In this document: positions 41,363 to 52,000 of the stretch, piece after piece
Layout of the letters: each line of letters begins with the position of its first letter
How positions within the stretch are numbered: position 1 is the stretch's first letter
Source: Arhodomonas sp052060015
GTDB taxonomy: Bacteria > Pseudomonadota > Gammaproteobacteria > Nitrococcales > Nitrococcaceae
Assembly (NCBI RefSeq): GCF_052060015.1
Contig: NZ_JBPODZ010000005.1
Location: 124,001-188,000 of the forward strand
Direction: 5' to 3'
Length of the DNA: 64,000 bases
The notes under the pieces: model-generated
What the model was told of the DNA's origin: nothing
What the model saw: only the letters and a program-made list of their open reading frames with translations
The model's database searches: none
Position numbers and translations under genes: made by a program

Positions 41363-42496
41363 ATGACGGATAAGCAGGACGAAACCAGGACCTCCGGGAC
41401 GGAGGAGGGCAATGCCACGGAAGAGTCCCGGGGGAGAGGGCCGGCGACGCAGCCTCAGGGCTCGGGTGGCGCCGGTGCTCAGGGGCTGGCCATCGCCGCG
41501 CTGGTGCTCTCCATCATCGCCTTGGTGGGCATGCTGGTGGGTGGCTGGTGGGGTTGGCAGCGCTATCAGGCGTTCGCCGAGGGCCAAGGCGATTTGGTCG
41601 ATGCCTCTGAGCTGGCGGCCCGTAGCGAGGCCCTGTCCGAGCGGATCGCCGAGCTCCGTGGCCGGGTAACGAGCCTGGACGAGCGCAACGCCGGTCGTGA
41701 TCAACAGATCGCGGGGCTCGAGGAGTCCATCGATACCCTGCGTCAGCAACAGTCGGACCTCACCGCCCGGATGGACCGGGTTACCGAGCTCGCCCAAGTC
41801 AGCCGCGATGACTGGCGCCGCTCCGAGGCCGCTTACCTGGCCAACGTGGCCGTTCATCGGGCGCGTTACTACCAGGATGCCGATGCCGCCCTCGGGGCAT
41901 TGAGAGAGGCCGACCGCCTGCTTGCCGCCCTCGGTGGCGAGGGCATCGGCGAGCGTAAGGCCATCCGTGAGGCGATCGACCTGCTGCTGGACGCGGACGT
42001 GCCGAAGGTGGCGCGTACCGCCGAGGAGATCGGTGAGATCGCCGATGCCGTGGATGGGTATCGCCTGCACGCCGGGGCCCAGCCCCTCTCGGACGAGGAG
42101 GCGGCCGGGCCGGATTCCTGGGGCGCCGAGGAGGCCGTATCCGGGGCCTTCGGTGACGCCTGGGAGCAGTTCCGCGGCGCCATGGGCGAGCTCGTGGTGG
42201 TCTCCGGGCCGGAACGGGAAGTGGTGCCGCTGCGGCCCATCGAGGAACGCTACTTCCTGCGCGAGAACCTGCGCCTGCGCCTGGAGGGGGCTCGACTGGC
42301 CGCGCTTCAGGGTGATACCAGCACCTACCGCGACGGGCTCGAGCGGGCCCGTGAGTGGCTGCAGCGCTACTACGACAGTGGCGACCCGGCGGTGGCCGAG
42401 GCCGTGGATCGCCTCGCCGCCCTCGCCGAACGCCCGGTCACCGTGGACCTGCCGGAGATCGAGTCGGTGCTCGGCCCGGTCCGCGAGTTCGATTGA
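41363..42496 (+). CDS. hemX: HemX-like membrane protein
   Basis: A 377-residue inner-membrane protein: a cytoplasmic Glu/Gly-rich N-terminus (1-35), one membrane helix (about 38-62, ending GGWWGWQRY), a coiled coil (about 70-140) and a soluble periplasmic domain. Despite older annotation as uroporphyrin methyltransferase it has no SAM-binding motif. The role is unclear; it is conserved between hemD and hemY in gammaproteobacteria. It lies 9 nt after hemD and 11 nt before hemY. Confidence 0.88.
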   Translation: MTDKQDETRTSGTEEGNATEESRGRGPATQPQGSGGAGAQGLAIAALVLSIIALVGMLVGGWWGWQRYQAFAEGQGDLVDASELAARSEALSERIAELRGRVTSLDERNAGRDQQIAGLEESIDTLRQQQSDLTARMDRVTELAQVSRDDWRRSEAAYLANVAVHRARYYQDADAALGALREADRLLAALGGEGIGERKAIREAIDLLLDADVPKVARTAEEIGEIADAVDGYRLHAGAQPLSDEEAAGPDSWGAEEAVSGAFGDAWEQFRGAMGELVVVSGPEREVVPLRPIEERYFLRENLRLRLEGARLAALQGDTSTYRDGLERAREWLQRYYDSGDPAVAEAVDRLAALAERPVTVDLPEIESVLGPVREFD

Positions 42497-42507
42497 GGGG
42501 AGGCGTC

Positions 42508-43752
42508 ATGCGCAAGCTGTTCATCGCACTGCTGCTGCTCATCGCGAGCATGGCCGCCGCCCTGTGGCTGCGTGATCACCAGGGCTTCGTGATCCTGAAA
42601 TTCGGTGAGTGGTCTTTACAGACCAGCCTGGTGGTGTTCGCCGCGGCGCTGCTCGTGGCCTGGGCGGTGCTGAGCCTGGCCTGGACATTGGTGGTGCGGC
42701 TGGTCACGACGCCGCGCGGCATGCGCCGGTGGATCCGCGGGCGCCGGCGCAGCCGTAGCCGTGAGCGCCTGGTCAACGGACTGATCCAGCTCGCCGAGGG
42801 TCACTACGAGCAGGCGGAGCGGATGCTTACCCGCCAGGCGGAGGCGGACGAGTTGCCCCTGTTCCACTACCTGCTCGCCGCCATCGCCGCGCACCGTCGC
42901 GGGGATACCGACGAGCGTGACCGCTTCCTCAGCCTCGCCGACGAGAGCGAACCCGGCGCCACAGTGGCCGTGGGCCTGTTACAGGCGCAGCTTCAGCTGG
43001 AGTCCCGCCAGTGGGAGAAGGCGCTGGCGACCCTGTCGTGGCTGCATGAGCGGGCGCCGGGCAACCGCCGGGTGCTGTCCATGCTCTATCATTGCTCCCT
43101 GCACCTGGAGGACTGGGAACGGGCCCGGGCGCTGCTGCCCGAGCTCCGCCGCAACCATGCCTTGCCCGACGGCGAGCTCTCCGGCCTGGAGAACCGCCTC
43201 GCCAAGGAGCGGCTGGATGCAGCCACGGCGCCGGGGGCGGAACAGTCACTGGCTTCCATCTGGCAGGGGCTTTCCCGGGCGGAGCGCCGGGAACCCGAGC
43301 TGCGCGCCCACTACGCCCGCTGCCTGATCCGGGCCGGGGAGTCCAGCACCGCGGCGGAGCTGCTGCGGGGCTGGCTGCGCCATGACTGGGATGATCGGTT
43401 GGTCGAGGCCTGGGGCGAGCTGGATGACGATTATCCGGGGGATCAGGCCTACACCCAGGCCGAGAAATGGCTGTCCCATCGCCCGGAGGATGCGGTGCTG
43501 CTGCGCGCGGCGGCCCGCCAGGCCCTGCGTGCCGGGCTCTGGGGCCGCGCCCGCAGCTGCCTGGAGGCGGCGGTGGCGCGGGATGCCGATGCCGCCACGG
43601 AGCGGCTGCTCGGTGACCTCTACGACCAGCTCGGCGAGTCCGAGCTGGCCCGCAAGGCCTGGCGCCGCGCCCTGGACCGCGGCCTCGGTCGCCCGGCCAT
43701 GGAGGTGCCGGCGCTGCCGGCGCGGGCGGCCACCGGCACGGAATCGCCCTAG
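42508..43752 (+). CDS. hemY: HemY protein, TPR membrane protein
   Basis: A 414-residue inner-membrane protein with two membrane helices (about 3-20 and 38-62) and a cytosolic or periplasmic run of TPR-like helices (about 90-400). It is the HemY_N family protein, not the protoporphyrinogen oxidase also called HemY in Bacillus. It is thought to organise late haem synthesis steps in the membrane. GGGGAGGC precedes the ATG at 42508. Its stop and the qor stop overlap in the sequence CTAG. Confidence 0.9.
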   Translation: MRKLFIALLLLIASMAAALWLRDHQGFVILKFGEWSLQTSLVVFAAALLVAWAVLSLAWTLVVRLVTTPRGMRRWIRGRRRSRSRERLVNGLIQLAEGHYEQAERMLTRQAEADELPLFHYLLAAIAAHRRGDTDERDRFLSLADESEPGATVAVGLLQAQLQLESRQWEKALATLSWLHERAPGNRRVLSMLYHCSLHLEDWERARALLPELRRNHALPDGELSGLENRLAKERLDAATAPGAEQSLASIWQGLSRAERREPELRAHYARCLIRAGESSTAAELLRGWLRHDWDDRLVEAWGELDDDYPGDQAYTQAEKWLSHRPEDAVLLRAAARQALRAGLWGRARSCLEAAVARDADAATERLLGDLYDQLGESELARKAWRRALDRGLGRPAMEVPALPARAATGTESP

Positions 43753-44729
43753 CGCGGCTCGAGGATGGTGGAGCCGGTGGTCCGCCGTGCCTCGAGGCCG
43801 CGGTGGGCCTCCGCCGCCTCTTCCAGGGGCAGGCGCTGATTGATTTCGAGGCGCACCGCCCCCTGGCCGACCACCTCGAAGAGCTCGGTAGCCGTGGCGA
43901 GCAGGTCCTCGCGGCGGGCCGTGTAGGTGAAAAGGGTCGGGCGGGTGAGGAACAGCGAGCCCTTCTGGGCCAACACGCCGATATTCAGCGGCTCGACCGG
44001 CCCCGAGGACTGCCCGAAGCTGACCAAGGTGCCCATGAGGCGCAGGCAGTCCAGGGAGCCGTCGAAGGTGTCCCGCCCCACGGAGTCGTAGACCGCCGCC
44101 ACCCCCGCGCCGCCGGTGATCTCCCGTACCCGTGCCACGAAGTCCTCCTCGCGGTAGTTCACCGGGTGGGTGCAGCCGTGCGCGCGGGCCAGCTCCGCCT
44201 TCTCAGCGCTGCCGACGGTACCGATCACCGTGGCCCCGAGGTGGCTCGCCCACTGGCAGGCGATGAGCCCGACGCCGCCGGCGGCGGCGTGGATGAGCAC
44301 GGTGTCGCCGGGTTGGACGCGATAGGTCCGGCGCAGTAGGTACTGGGCGGTCATGCCTTTGAGCATCATCGCCGCCGCCTGCTCATCGCTGATGCCCTCG
44401 GGGACAGGGACCAGGCGGTCGGCGGCGATCACCCGCGCCTCGGCATAGGCCCCGGGTGGCGGCGCGGCGTAGGCGACGCGGTCGCCCACGCTGAGCTCGG
44501 TGACGCCCGCGCCCACCGCCTCCACCACACCGGCGGCCTCCATGCCCGGCGTGAAGGGTAGCCCCGGCGGGGTGTAGAGCCCGGTGCGGAAGTAGACGTC
44601 GATGTAGTTCACGCCGATGGCGGTATGGCGGACCAACGCCTCGCCGGGGCCCGGTTCGGGGACATCCACCTCCTCGAGGTGCATCGTCTCGGGGCCGCCG
44701 TGCTCGTGGATGCGGATTGCCTTGCTCAT
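43749..44729 (-). CDS. qor: Quinone oxidoreductase, zeta-crystallin family
   Basis: A 326-residue NADPH-dependent MDR-family reductase. The nucleotide-binding motif AAAGGVGLIACQWASHLGA is at about 147-165, and GVNYIDVYFRTGLY with GLPFTPGMEAAGVVEAVG is typical of QorA; zinc ligands of alcohol dehydrogenases are absent. Its ATG overlaps the hemH stop by 4 nt, so it is the last gene of a maeB-hemH-qor unit. Substrates are probably quinones or enones. Confidence 0.93.
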   Translation of the reverse strand: MSKAIRIHEHGGPETMHLEEVDVPEPGPGEALVRHTAIGVNYIDVYFRTGLYTPPGLPFTPGMEAAGVVEAVGAGVTELSVGDRVAYAAPPPGAYAEARVIAADRLVPVPEGISDEQAAAMMLKGMTAQYLLRRTYRVQPGDTVLIHAAAGGVGLIACQWASHLGATVIGTVGSAEKAELARAHGCTHPVNYREEDFVARVREITGGAGVAAVYDSVGRDTFDGSLDCLRLMGTLVSFGQSSGPVEPLNIGVLAQKGSLFLTRPTLFTYTARREDLLATATELFEVVGQGAVRLEINQRLPLEEAAEAHRGLEARRTTGSTILEPR

Positions 44730-45778
44730 GTCTGCCTCCCGAGGCTGAATATCTCGTCGTTGGCTACCCGGGCCAGCGGGCGGACCCAGCCCTGGAGCTC
44801 GCGCAGGACGATCTCGCCGAGGGCGCGGATATGGTCCTCGCGGTCGTTGAGGCAGGGGATGTAGTGGAACGCCCCCCCGCCGGCCTCCAGGAACAGCTCC
44901 CGGTTGCCGATGTTGTTCTCCTCCAGGGTCTCCAGGCAGTCGGCAGCGAAGCCGGGGCAGATCATGTCCACCCGGGCGACGCCGCGGCGAGCGAGCCGCT
45001 GGAGAGTGACGTCGGTATAGGGCTTGAGCCATTCCTTGGGCCCGAAGCGGGACTGAAAAGTGGTCTTCCATTGGCCGCGCTCGAGCCCGAGGCGTCGCGC
45101 CACCGCCTGCGCGGTTCGGCCACAGTGCACCGGGTAGGGATCACCCTTCTTGACGTACTCCTTGGGGATGCCGTGGAAGGACAGCAGGAGTATGTCGCCG
45201 CGGTCGTGGCGGCGCCAGTGCTCATCCACCGAGGCGGCGAGGGCATCCACGTAGCCCGGGTGATCATGGTAGTCGCGGATCACCCGTAGGTCCGGCACCC
45301 GCCGACGGCGGGCCATAGCGGCGCCAAGGGCGTCATACGTGGAGGCGGTGGTGGCGGCGGAGTACTGCGGATACAGCGGTAGCACCGCGATCTTCTCGGC
45401 GCCGGCGCGCTCCAGCTCCGCCACCGCCGACTCGATCGAGGGGTTGCCGTAGCGCATCCCCACCGCCACCGGGATGGGGCGGCCGGTGCGCTCGGCGACG
45501 TGCCTGCGCACTGCCTCCGCCTGGCGCCGGGTGATGGTGAGCAGTGGCGAGCCCCCCTCGGTCCAGATCTTGCGGTAGGCCTCCGCGGACTTTCGTGGCC
45601 GGGTTCGCAGGATGATGCCATGCAGCACCAGCCACCAGGGCAGCCGTGGCGCCTCCACCACCCGAGGGTCCCATAGGAATTCCGCCAGGTAACGCCGCAG
45701 CGCCGCGGTCTCCGGCGCGTCCGGTGTGCCCAGGTTGGTCAGCAGTATGCCGATGGGCGCATGGGTGGTGGTGCTCAA
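44726..45778 (-). CDS. hemH: Ferrochelatase
   Basis: A 350-residue enzyme that inserts Fe(II) into protoporphyrin IX. GILLTNLGTPDAPE is the family start, the catalytic His is in LLLSFHGIPKEYVKKGDPY (about residue 199), and the Glu-rich CPGFAADCLETLEE is conserved. CPG and ECLET-like cysteines do not form a complete Fe-S set, as usual in proteobacteria. It follows maeB by 13 nt. Confidence 0.95.
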   Translation of the reverse strand: MSTTTHAPIGILLTNLGTPDAPETAALRRYLAEFLWDPRVVEAPRLPWWLVLHGIILRTRPRKSAEAYRKIWTEGGSPLLTITRRQAEAVRRHVAERTGRPIPVAVGMRYGNPSIESAVAELERAGAEKIAVLPLYPQYSAATTASTYDALGAAMARRRRVPDLRVIRDYHDHPGYVDALAASVDEHWRRHDRGDILLLSFHGIPKEYVKKGDPYPVHCGRTAQAVARRLGLERGQWKTTFQSRFGPKEWLKPYTDVTLQRLARRGVARVDMICPGFAADCLETLEENNIGNRELFLEAGGGAFHYIPCLNDREDHIRALGEIVLRELQGWVRPLARVANDEIFSLGRQT

Positions 45779-45791
45779 GACTGCCTCCGGC

Positions 45792-48080
45792 TCACTCCGC
45801 CTCGCTTGCCGCCTGCGCCATCGCTGCCTCCACGCTCGCCAGCGCGCTCATGTTCATGATGCCACGGACCGTCACCGACGGCGTCAGGATGTGGGCGGGC
45901 TGGTTGGCGCCCAGCAGGACCGGGCCCACGGAGACGGTGTCGGAGACGGTCTTGAGCAGGTTGAACGAGATATTCGCCGCGTCGAGGCTTGGCATGATCA
46001 GCAGGTTGGCCTGGCCCTTGAGCCGCGAGTTGGGGAAGATGCGCTGCCGGATCTGCTCGTTGATGGCGGCGTCGCCGTGCATCTCCCCCTCCACCTCCAG
46101 GGTGGGATCGCGGTCTTCGATGAGCGCCAGGGCCTCCCGCATCTTCTCGGCGCTGGGGTGCGGCGAGGTGCCGAAGCTCGAGTGCGAGAGCAGCGCCACC
46201 TTGGGGGTGATGCCGAAGCGCCGGATTTCGTCGGCGGCGAGGATGGTCATTTCCGCGATCTGATGCGGCGTCGGGTCGTGGTTGACGTAGGTGTCGCAGA
46301 GGAACAGCGTCCCCTTGGGGCTCATGATGGCATTCATGGCCGCGAGGTTGCGCACGCCGGGCCGGCGGCCGAGGACCTGTTCGACGTAGGCGATCTGGCG
46401 CTCGTAGCGCCCCACCATGCCGCCGAGCATGGCGTCGGCCTCGCCGCGCTTGACCATCAGCGCGGCGATCACCGTGTTGCGGGTGCGCACGATCTGACGG
46501 GCGCGGTCCGGGGTGATGCCGCGGCGCTCCATGATGGAGTGATACAGCGTCCAGTACTCCCGGTAGCGTGGGTCGTCCTCGGGGTCCACCAGCTCGAAGT
46601 GCTCGTCCACCGTCATGCGCAGGCCGAGGCGCTTGAGCCGCATCTCCACCACTCGGCGGCGTCCCACCAGGATGGGCCTGGCGAGGCCGTCGTCCACCAC
46701 CGCCTGGACGGCGCGCAGCACCCGCTCCTCCTCACCGTCGCTGTAGACCACCCGCTTGGGGTCCTGGCGGGCGCGCTCGAAGATGGGCTTCATCACCAGC
46801 CCCGACTGGAAGACGAACTGGCTGAGCCGCATGCGGTAGCTGGTGAAGTCGTCGAGCGGCTGGGTGGCGACCCCGGAGTCCATTGCCGCCTTCGCCACCG
46901 CCGGGGCGACCTTGGTGATCAGCCGTGGGTCGAAGGGCTTGGGGATGAGGTATTCCGGTCCGAATTTCAGGGGCTTGCCGCCGTAGGCGGCCACTACCAC
47001 GTCCGAGGATTCCACCAGGGCCAGGTCGGCGATGGCCTTAACCGCCGCCTTCTTCATCTCCTCGTTGATGGTGGTGGCGCCCACATCCAGCGCACCGCGG
47101 AAGATGAACGGGAAGCACAGGACGTTGTTCACCTGGTTGGGATAGTCCGAGCGGCCGGTGGCGAGCACGGCGTCGGGTCGGGCCTCCTGGGCGACCTCGG
47201 GGAGGATCTCCGGGGTCGGATTGGCCAGGGCCAGGATCAGCGGCCGGTCGGCCATCTTCTTGACCATCTCCGCGCTGAGCACCCCCGGTGCCGAGAGGCC
47301 GAGAAAGATGTCCGCACCCTCAATGGCCTCACCCAGGGTGCGCGCGTCCGTGTCAGCGGCGTAGCCCTCCTTGCGCGGGTCCATATACTCCTTGCGGCCC
47401 TTGTAGACGGTGCCCTTGGAGTCATTGACGATGATGTTCTCGCGCTTCAGACCCATGGAGACCAGCAGGTCCAGGCAGGCGATGGCCGAGGCCCCGGCGC
47501 CGGAGGCCACCAGCTTGACGTCCTCGAAGCGCTTCTCCACCACACGCAGGCCGTTGTAGAGGGCCGCGGCCGCCGTGATCGCCGTGCCGTGCTGGTCGTC
47601 GTGGAAGACCGGAATATTCATGCGGCTGCGCAGCTGCTCCTCGATCTGGAAGCACTCCGGCGCCTTGATGTCCTCCAGGTTGATCCCGCCGAAGGTGGGC
47701 TCCAGGGAGGCGATGATGTCGACGAGCTTGTCCGGGTCCTTCTCGTCGATCTCGATATCGAAGACGTCGATGCCCGCGAACTTCTTGAACAGCACCCCCT
47801 TGCCTTCCATCACCGGCTTGGAGGCCAGCGGCCCGATGCCGCCGAGGCCGAGCACCGCGGTGCCGTTAGTGATCACGCCCACGAGGTTGCCGCGGGCGGT
47901 GTAGGCACTTGCGGCATCCGGATTCTCGACGATCTCCTCGCAGGCGGCGGCGACGCCCGGGGAGTAGGCCAGCGCCAGGTCGCGCTGGTTGGCCAGGGGC
48001 TTGGTGGGGGTCACCGCGATCTTCCCCGGCACGGGGCTGCGGTGGTACTCGAGGGCGCTCTCGCGGAAGTCTTCCGACAT
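45792..48080 (-). CDS. maeB: NADP-dependent malic enzyme with phosphotransacetylase-like domain
   Basis: A 762-residue hybrid enzyme. Residues about 1-430 form the malic enzyme part (VTPTKPLANQRDLALAYSPGVA, then FHDDQHGTAI with the catalytic Asp region, then a NAD(P) domain with ASGAGASAIACLDLL). Residues about 435-760 form a phosphotransacetylase-like regulatory domain (VNHDPTPHQIAEM, GPVLLGANQPAHIL) that senses acetyl-CoA in E. coli MaeB. It converts malate to pyruvate with NADPH. It heads a unit with hemH and qor. Confidence 0.95.
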   Translation of the reverse strand: MSEDFRESALEYHRSPVPGKIAVTPTKPLANQRDLALAYSPGVAAACEEIVENPDAASAYTARGNLVGVITNGTAVLGLGGIGPLASKPVMEGKGVLFKKFAGIDVFDIEIDEKDPDKLVDIIASLEPTFGGINLEDIKAPECFQIEEQLRSRMNIPVFHDDQHGTAITAAAALYNGLRVVEKRFEDVKLVASGAGASAIACLDLLVSMGLKRENIIVNDSKGTVYKGRKEYMDPRKEGYAADTDARTLGEAIEGADIFLGLSAPGVLSAEMVKKMADRPLILALANPTPEILPEVAQEARPDAVLATGRSDYPNQVNNVLCFPFIFRGALDVGATTINEEMKKAAVKAIADLALVESSDVVVAAYGGKPLKFGPEYLIPKPFDPRLITKVAPAVAKAAMDSGVATQPLDDFTSYRMRLSQFVFQSGLVMKPIFERARQDPKRVVYSDGEEERVLRAVQAVVDDGLARPILVGRRRVVEMRLKRLGLRMTVDEHFELVDPEDDPRYREYWTLYHSIMERRGITPDRARQIVRTRNTVIAALMVKRGEADAMLGGMVGRYERQIAYVEQVLGRRPGVRNLAAMNAIMSPKGTLFLCDTYVNHDPTPHQIAEMTILAADEIRRFGITPKVALLSHSSFGTSPHPSAEKMREALALIEDRDPTLEVEGEMHGDAAINEQIRQRIFPNSRLKGQANLLIMPSLDAANISFNLLKTVSDTVSVGPVLLGANQPAHILTPSVTVRGIMNMSALASVEAAMAQAASEAE

Positions 48081-48186
48081 GGTGGTTATTACCTTGATTC
48101 CCAGTGATACGGAGGCGTTGCCGTTGCCACCGATGATACGGGGCGTCGGCCGCCACTGCCTCCCCTATTTATAGAAACTGTTTCCA

Positions 48187-48981
48187 TTAACGTCCAGGGA
48201 TCTCGCGAAGGAACCGTTCCACCGTCTCCGTGAAGGCCTTTGGCGCCTCCACGTGTAGCCAATGCCCCGAGTTGGAGATCGTTTCCACCTCGGCTTGCGG
48301 GAAGAGGCGGGAGATGGCCTCGCGCCCGGCGGCATCCACGTAGGGGGAGCGTCCGCCGTGGACGAACAGCGTCGGCCCCTCCCAGTGGCCGTCGATTCCC
48401 GGCCAGCCCTGGATCGCCGGCAGCGATTCGGCCAGGATCCCCAGTGGGAGCCGCCAGCGCCACGACCCGTCCTCCTGCTCCAGGTTGGTGAGCAGGAACT
48501 GGCGTACCGCCGGCGTCTCGATCTGCTCCGAAAGCTCCGCGTCAGCGTCCCGCCGCGAGCGGATGCCCGCCAGATCCACCGCCTGCATGGCGGCGATGAT
48601 CCCAGCGTGCTCGTCACCGCCGTAGGCCACCGGGGCGATGTCCGCCACCACCAGGGCGCGCAGGCGTGCCGGGCGGGTCAGTGCCAGGGCCATCGCCACC
48701 TTGCCGCCCATGCTGTGGCCGAGGAGGGTCGCCTCCTCCGCGCCCTCGCGTTCGAGCAGGCGCTCGATGTCGGCGGCCATGGCCGGGTAGTCCATGCGCG
48801 GATCCCGGGGCGAGCGGCCGTGGTTGCGCAGGTCCGGCAGCAGCACCCGGTAGTCCGCCGCCCAACGCCGGGCATAACTGCGCCAGTTGTTGCCCGAGCC
48901 ATAGAGGCCGTGGAGCAGGACCAGCGGTGGGCCGTCGCCGCTGGCCTCGTAGTGGAGATCGATGGGCTGTGGGTCGGTCAT
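48187..48981 (-). CDS. Alpha/beta hydrolase, YbfF-like esterase
   Basis: A 264-residue alpha/beta hydrolase. LVLLHGLYGSGNNWRSYARRW gives the oxyanion loop, the nucleophile is in LLGHSMGGKVAMALAL (Ser near residue 92), and the acid and base are likely in FVHGGRSPYVDAAG and SNSGHWLHVEAPKAF. This pattern is that of YbfF, an acyl-CoA/short-chain esterase. The start is 33 nt after the glutamate dehydrogenase stop; maeB starts 106 nt further on. Confidence 0.88.
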   Translation of the reverse strand: MTDPQPIDLHYEASGDGPPLVLLHGLYGSGNNWRSYARRWAADYRVLLPDLRNHGRSPRDPRMDYPAMAADIERLLEREGAEEATLLGHSMGGKVAMALALTRPARLRALVVADIAPVAYGGDEHAGIIAAMQAVDLAGIRSRRDADAELSEQIETPAVRQFLLTNLEQEDGSWRWRLPLGILAESLPAIQGWPGIDGHWEGPTLFVHGGRSPYVDAAGREAISRLFPQAEVETISNSGHWLHVEAPKAFTETVERFLREIPGR

Positions 48982-49014
48982 GATCCTCGTTCTGGCCTTG
49001 GACGAATGAACGCC

Positions 49015-52000
49015 TCAAGCGGGCTCGCCGGTGACCAGTTGCTGCGCCGAGCCCGCCTGGGCGAGGTTGCGCAGCTCCTGCAGTGCCACGCCGAGCATGG
49101 CGAGATCCACCTGGGAGGCCTTGCGCAGCTCCGCGATGGTCGCGCCCATGCGTTCGACCATGGCCTGATTGTCGCCGATCCAGCGCTCCAAGCGCCGTGC
49201 CGCCGGCTCACCGGCATCGCCGCTGCGCAGCACGCGCACCGCCAGGCGGCGGAGCTGGACGAAGAACTCCTCCTCCATGCCGGCCCGGTAGCGCTCCTGC
49301 CAGGGATCGTCCACGGGGTGCTCGGTGATGGCCTCGCGCAGCCACCCGAGCTCCAGGCGCGTGCCGGCGCTGTAGTAGACCTCGGCGGCCTCCTGCAGGG
49401 GGGCGTTGGTGTCGGTGGCCACCTTCACCAGGTCGAGGGCGGCATACAGGGGTTCCAGCCGTGCCACCCGGCGGGCCAGGGCCTCGGGCACCGCCTTGGC
49501 GGTAAAACCCTCCACCTCCGAGTCCAGTATCCGGCGATCCTCCTCGGGTAGCAGCTCGTCGAGGGAGTCGGCGAGTTGTCGCACCGCCGGGCTGATGCGG
49601 GCCACGGTTTCCTCGATCTCCAGTGGCGAGGGGAGGTTGCGCAGCAGCCACAGGGTGGCCCGCTCCTGCAGCTCGCAGAGGGTGTCGAGCAAATGCAGCT
49701 GGGTGTCGGCGGGGACCTGGTTATCCAGGGCGTCGATCTCGTGCCAGAGCTCACGCAATCCGTAGATGTCCCGGGCCGCGAAGTAGGCACGGGCGGCATC
49801 CGCCGCTCCCGCGCCGGTGCGCGAGCGGATCCGGTAGAGGAAGGTCGTACCCATGCGGTTGAGGATATGGTTGGTGACCACCGTGGCGATGATCTCCCCG
49901 CGCAGGGGATGGACCTGCACGCGTTCGGCGAAACGCTCCCGCAGCGGCTGTGGGAAGTAGCGCATCAGCTCGTCGCTGAGATAGGGGCTTGCCACCAGCT
50001 CCGATTCTAGGAGCTCCGGGTACGCCTCGATCTTGGCATAGGCCAGGAGTACCGCAAGCTCCGGGCGGGTCAGCCCACGTCCGGCCTTGCCGCGTTCCTC
50101 CAGGCCTTCCTCGTCGGGCAGAAACTCGACGTGGCGGTCGAGCTGGCCGGCACGCTCGAGCTCACGCATGTAGCGGCTGTGCTCGTCCATCCACTCCGGG
50201 GCGTGGCGCTCGAGCAGGGACAAACCCTGGGTCTGGCGGTAGTTGTTGGAGAGCACCAGCCGGGCCACCTCGCCGGTCATTTCCGCGAGTAGCTGGTTGC
50301 GCTGCTTGTTGGTGAGATCGCCGTCGTCGACGACCCGGTTCAGCAGGATCTTGATGTTGACCTCATGGTCCGAGCAGTCCACGCCGCCGGAGTTGTCGAC
50401 GGCGTCGGAGTTGACGCGGCCACCGTGGAGGGCGAACTCCACGCGACCGAGCTGGGTGACGCCGAGGTTGCCGCCCTCGCCGATGACCCGGCAGCGCAGC
50501 TCCCGGCCGTCCACGCGGAGGGCGTCATTGGCCTTGTCGCCCACGTCCGCGTGGGTCTCCTCGGAGGACTTGATATAGGTACCGATGCCGCCGTTCCAGA
50601 GCAGGTCCACCGGCGCGCGAAGGATGGCCGATAACACCTCCAGCGGCGTCAGCCGCTCGCCCCCGGTGATGCCCAGCGCCTTGCGCGCTGCTGCCGAGAG
50701 CTGGATGGACTTGGCGGTGCGCGGCCAGATTCCCCCGCCGCTGGAGATCTTGCTGCGGTCGTAGTCGTCCCAGGTGGAGCGATCCAGGGCGAACAGCCGC
50801 TGGCGCTCGGCGTAGCTGCTCGCCGGGTCCGGGTTCGGGTCGATGAAGATGTGGCGGTGATCGAAGGCCGCCACCAGCCGGATCTGATCGGATAGCAGCA
50901 TGCCGTTACCGAAGACATCGCCGGACATGTCGCCGACACCGACTACGGTGAATGGCTCGCTCTGGATGTCGTGGCCGAGCTCGCGAAAGTGGCGCTGCAC
51001 CGCCACCCAGGCGCCCCGGGCGGTGATGCCCATCTTCTTGTGGTCGTAGCCCGTGGAACCGCCGGAGGCGAAGGCGTCGTGGAGCCAGAAGTTGTATTCC
51101 TCGGCGAGCTCGTTGGCGTAGTCGGAGAATGTTGCCGTGCCCTTGTCCGCGGCCACCACCAGGTAGGGGTCATCATCGTCGTGGCGCCGCACCTGCTGTG
51201 GCGGCACCACCTCGCCGTCGACGATGTTGTCGGTGACATCCAGCAGCGCGCGTATGAAGGTGCGATAGCCCTCGAGCACCTCGGAGCCGGCCGCCTGGCG
51301 GTCCTCGGGGAGCTGTTTGCAGACGAATCCGCCCTTGGCGCCCATGGGCACGATGACGCTGTTCTTGACCATCTGCGCCTTCATCAGCCCCAGGACCTCG
51401 GTGCGGTAGTCCTCGCGGCGGTCCGACCAGCGGATGCCGCCGCGGGCGACCTTGCCGCCGCGCAGGTGCACACCCTCCACCCGTGGTGAGTAGACGAAGA
51501 TCTCGTAGGCGGGCACCGGTTTGGGCACGCCGGGGATCGCGCGCGGGTCGAGCTTCAGGGAGACGAAGCCACGGCGGTTGCCGTTGGTGTCGCGGCGGTA
51601 GAAGTTGGTCCGTAGGGTCGCCTGTATCGCGGCCAGGATGCGCCGTAGGATGCGGTCCTCGTCGAGGCTGCTCACCTCTTCGAGGCGCTCGTCGATCTCC
51701 GTGGCCAGCGTCTGCACCCGCCCCTCGTCGGCGTTGTCGGGGTCCAGTCGGGCGGCGAACAGCCGGATCAGGCGGCGGGTGATACCCGGGTTTCCGGCCA
51801 GGGTCTCCTCCAGGTACTGCTGGCTGAACGGCAGGCCCGCCTGGCGCAGGTAGCGGGCATAGGCCCGCAGGATGACGATCTGCTCCCAGCTGAGGCCGGC
51901 GGCGAGGACCAGCCGGTTGAAGCCGTCGTCCTCGGCGTGACGGTGCCAGACCGCGGTGAAGGCCTCCTGGAAGGCCTCGCGGATGTGCTCCGCCTCCTGC

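Noticed and set aside
42508..43752. Protoporphyrinogen oxidase named HemY
   Set aside because: There is no FAD-binding motif; the protein has two membrane helices and TPR-like repeats, the proteobacterial HemY of unrelated sequence.
45726..48107. A very long open frame on the plus strand opposite maeB
   Set aside because: It is rich in His, Asp, Val and Gly, as antisense frames of GC-rich genes are, has no recognisable domain, and lies wholly over a well-supported malic enzyme gene. The same holds for the long frames opposite ctpA (4130-5917), lysA (26894-28726) and aceE (61330-63108).
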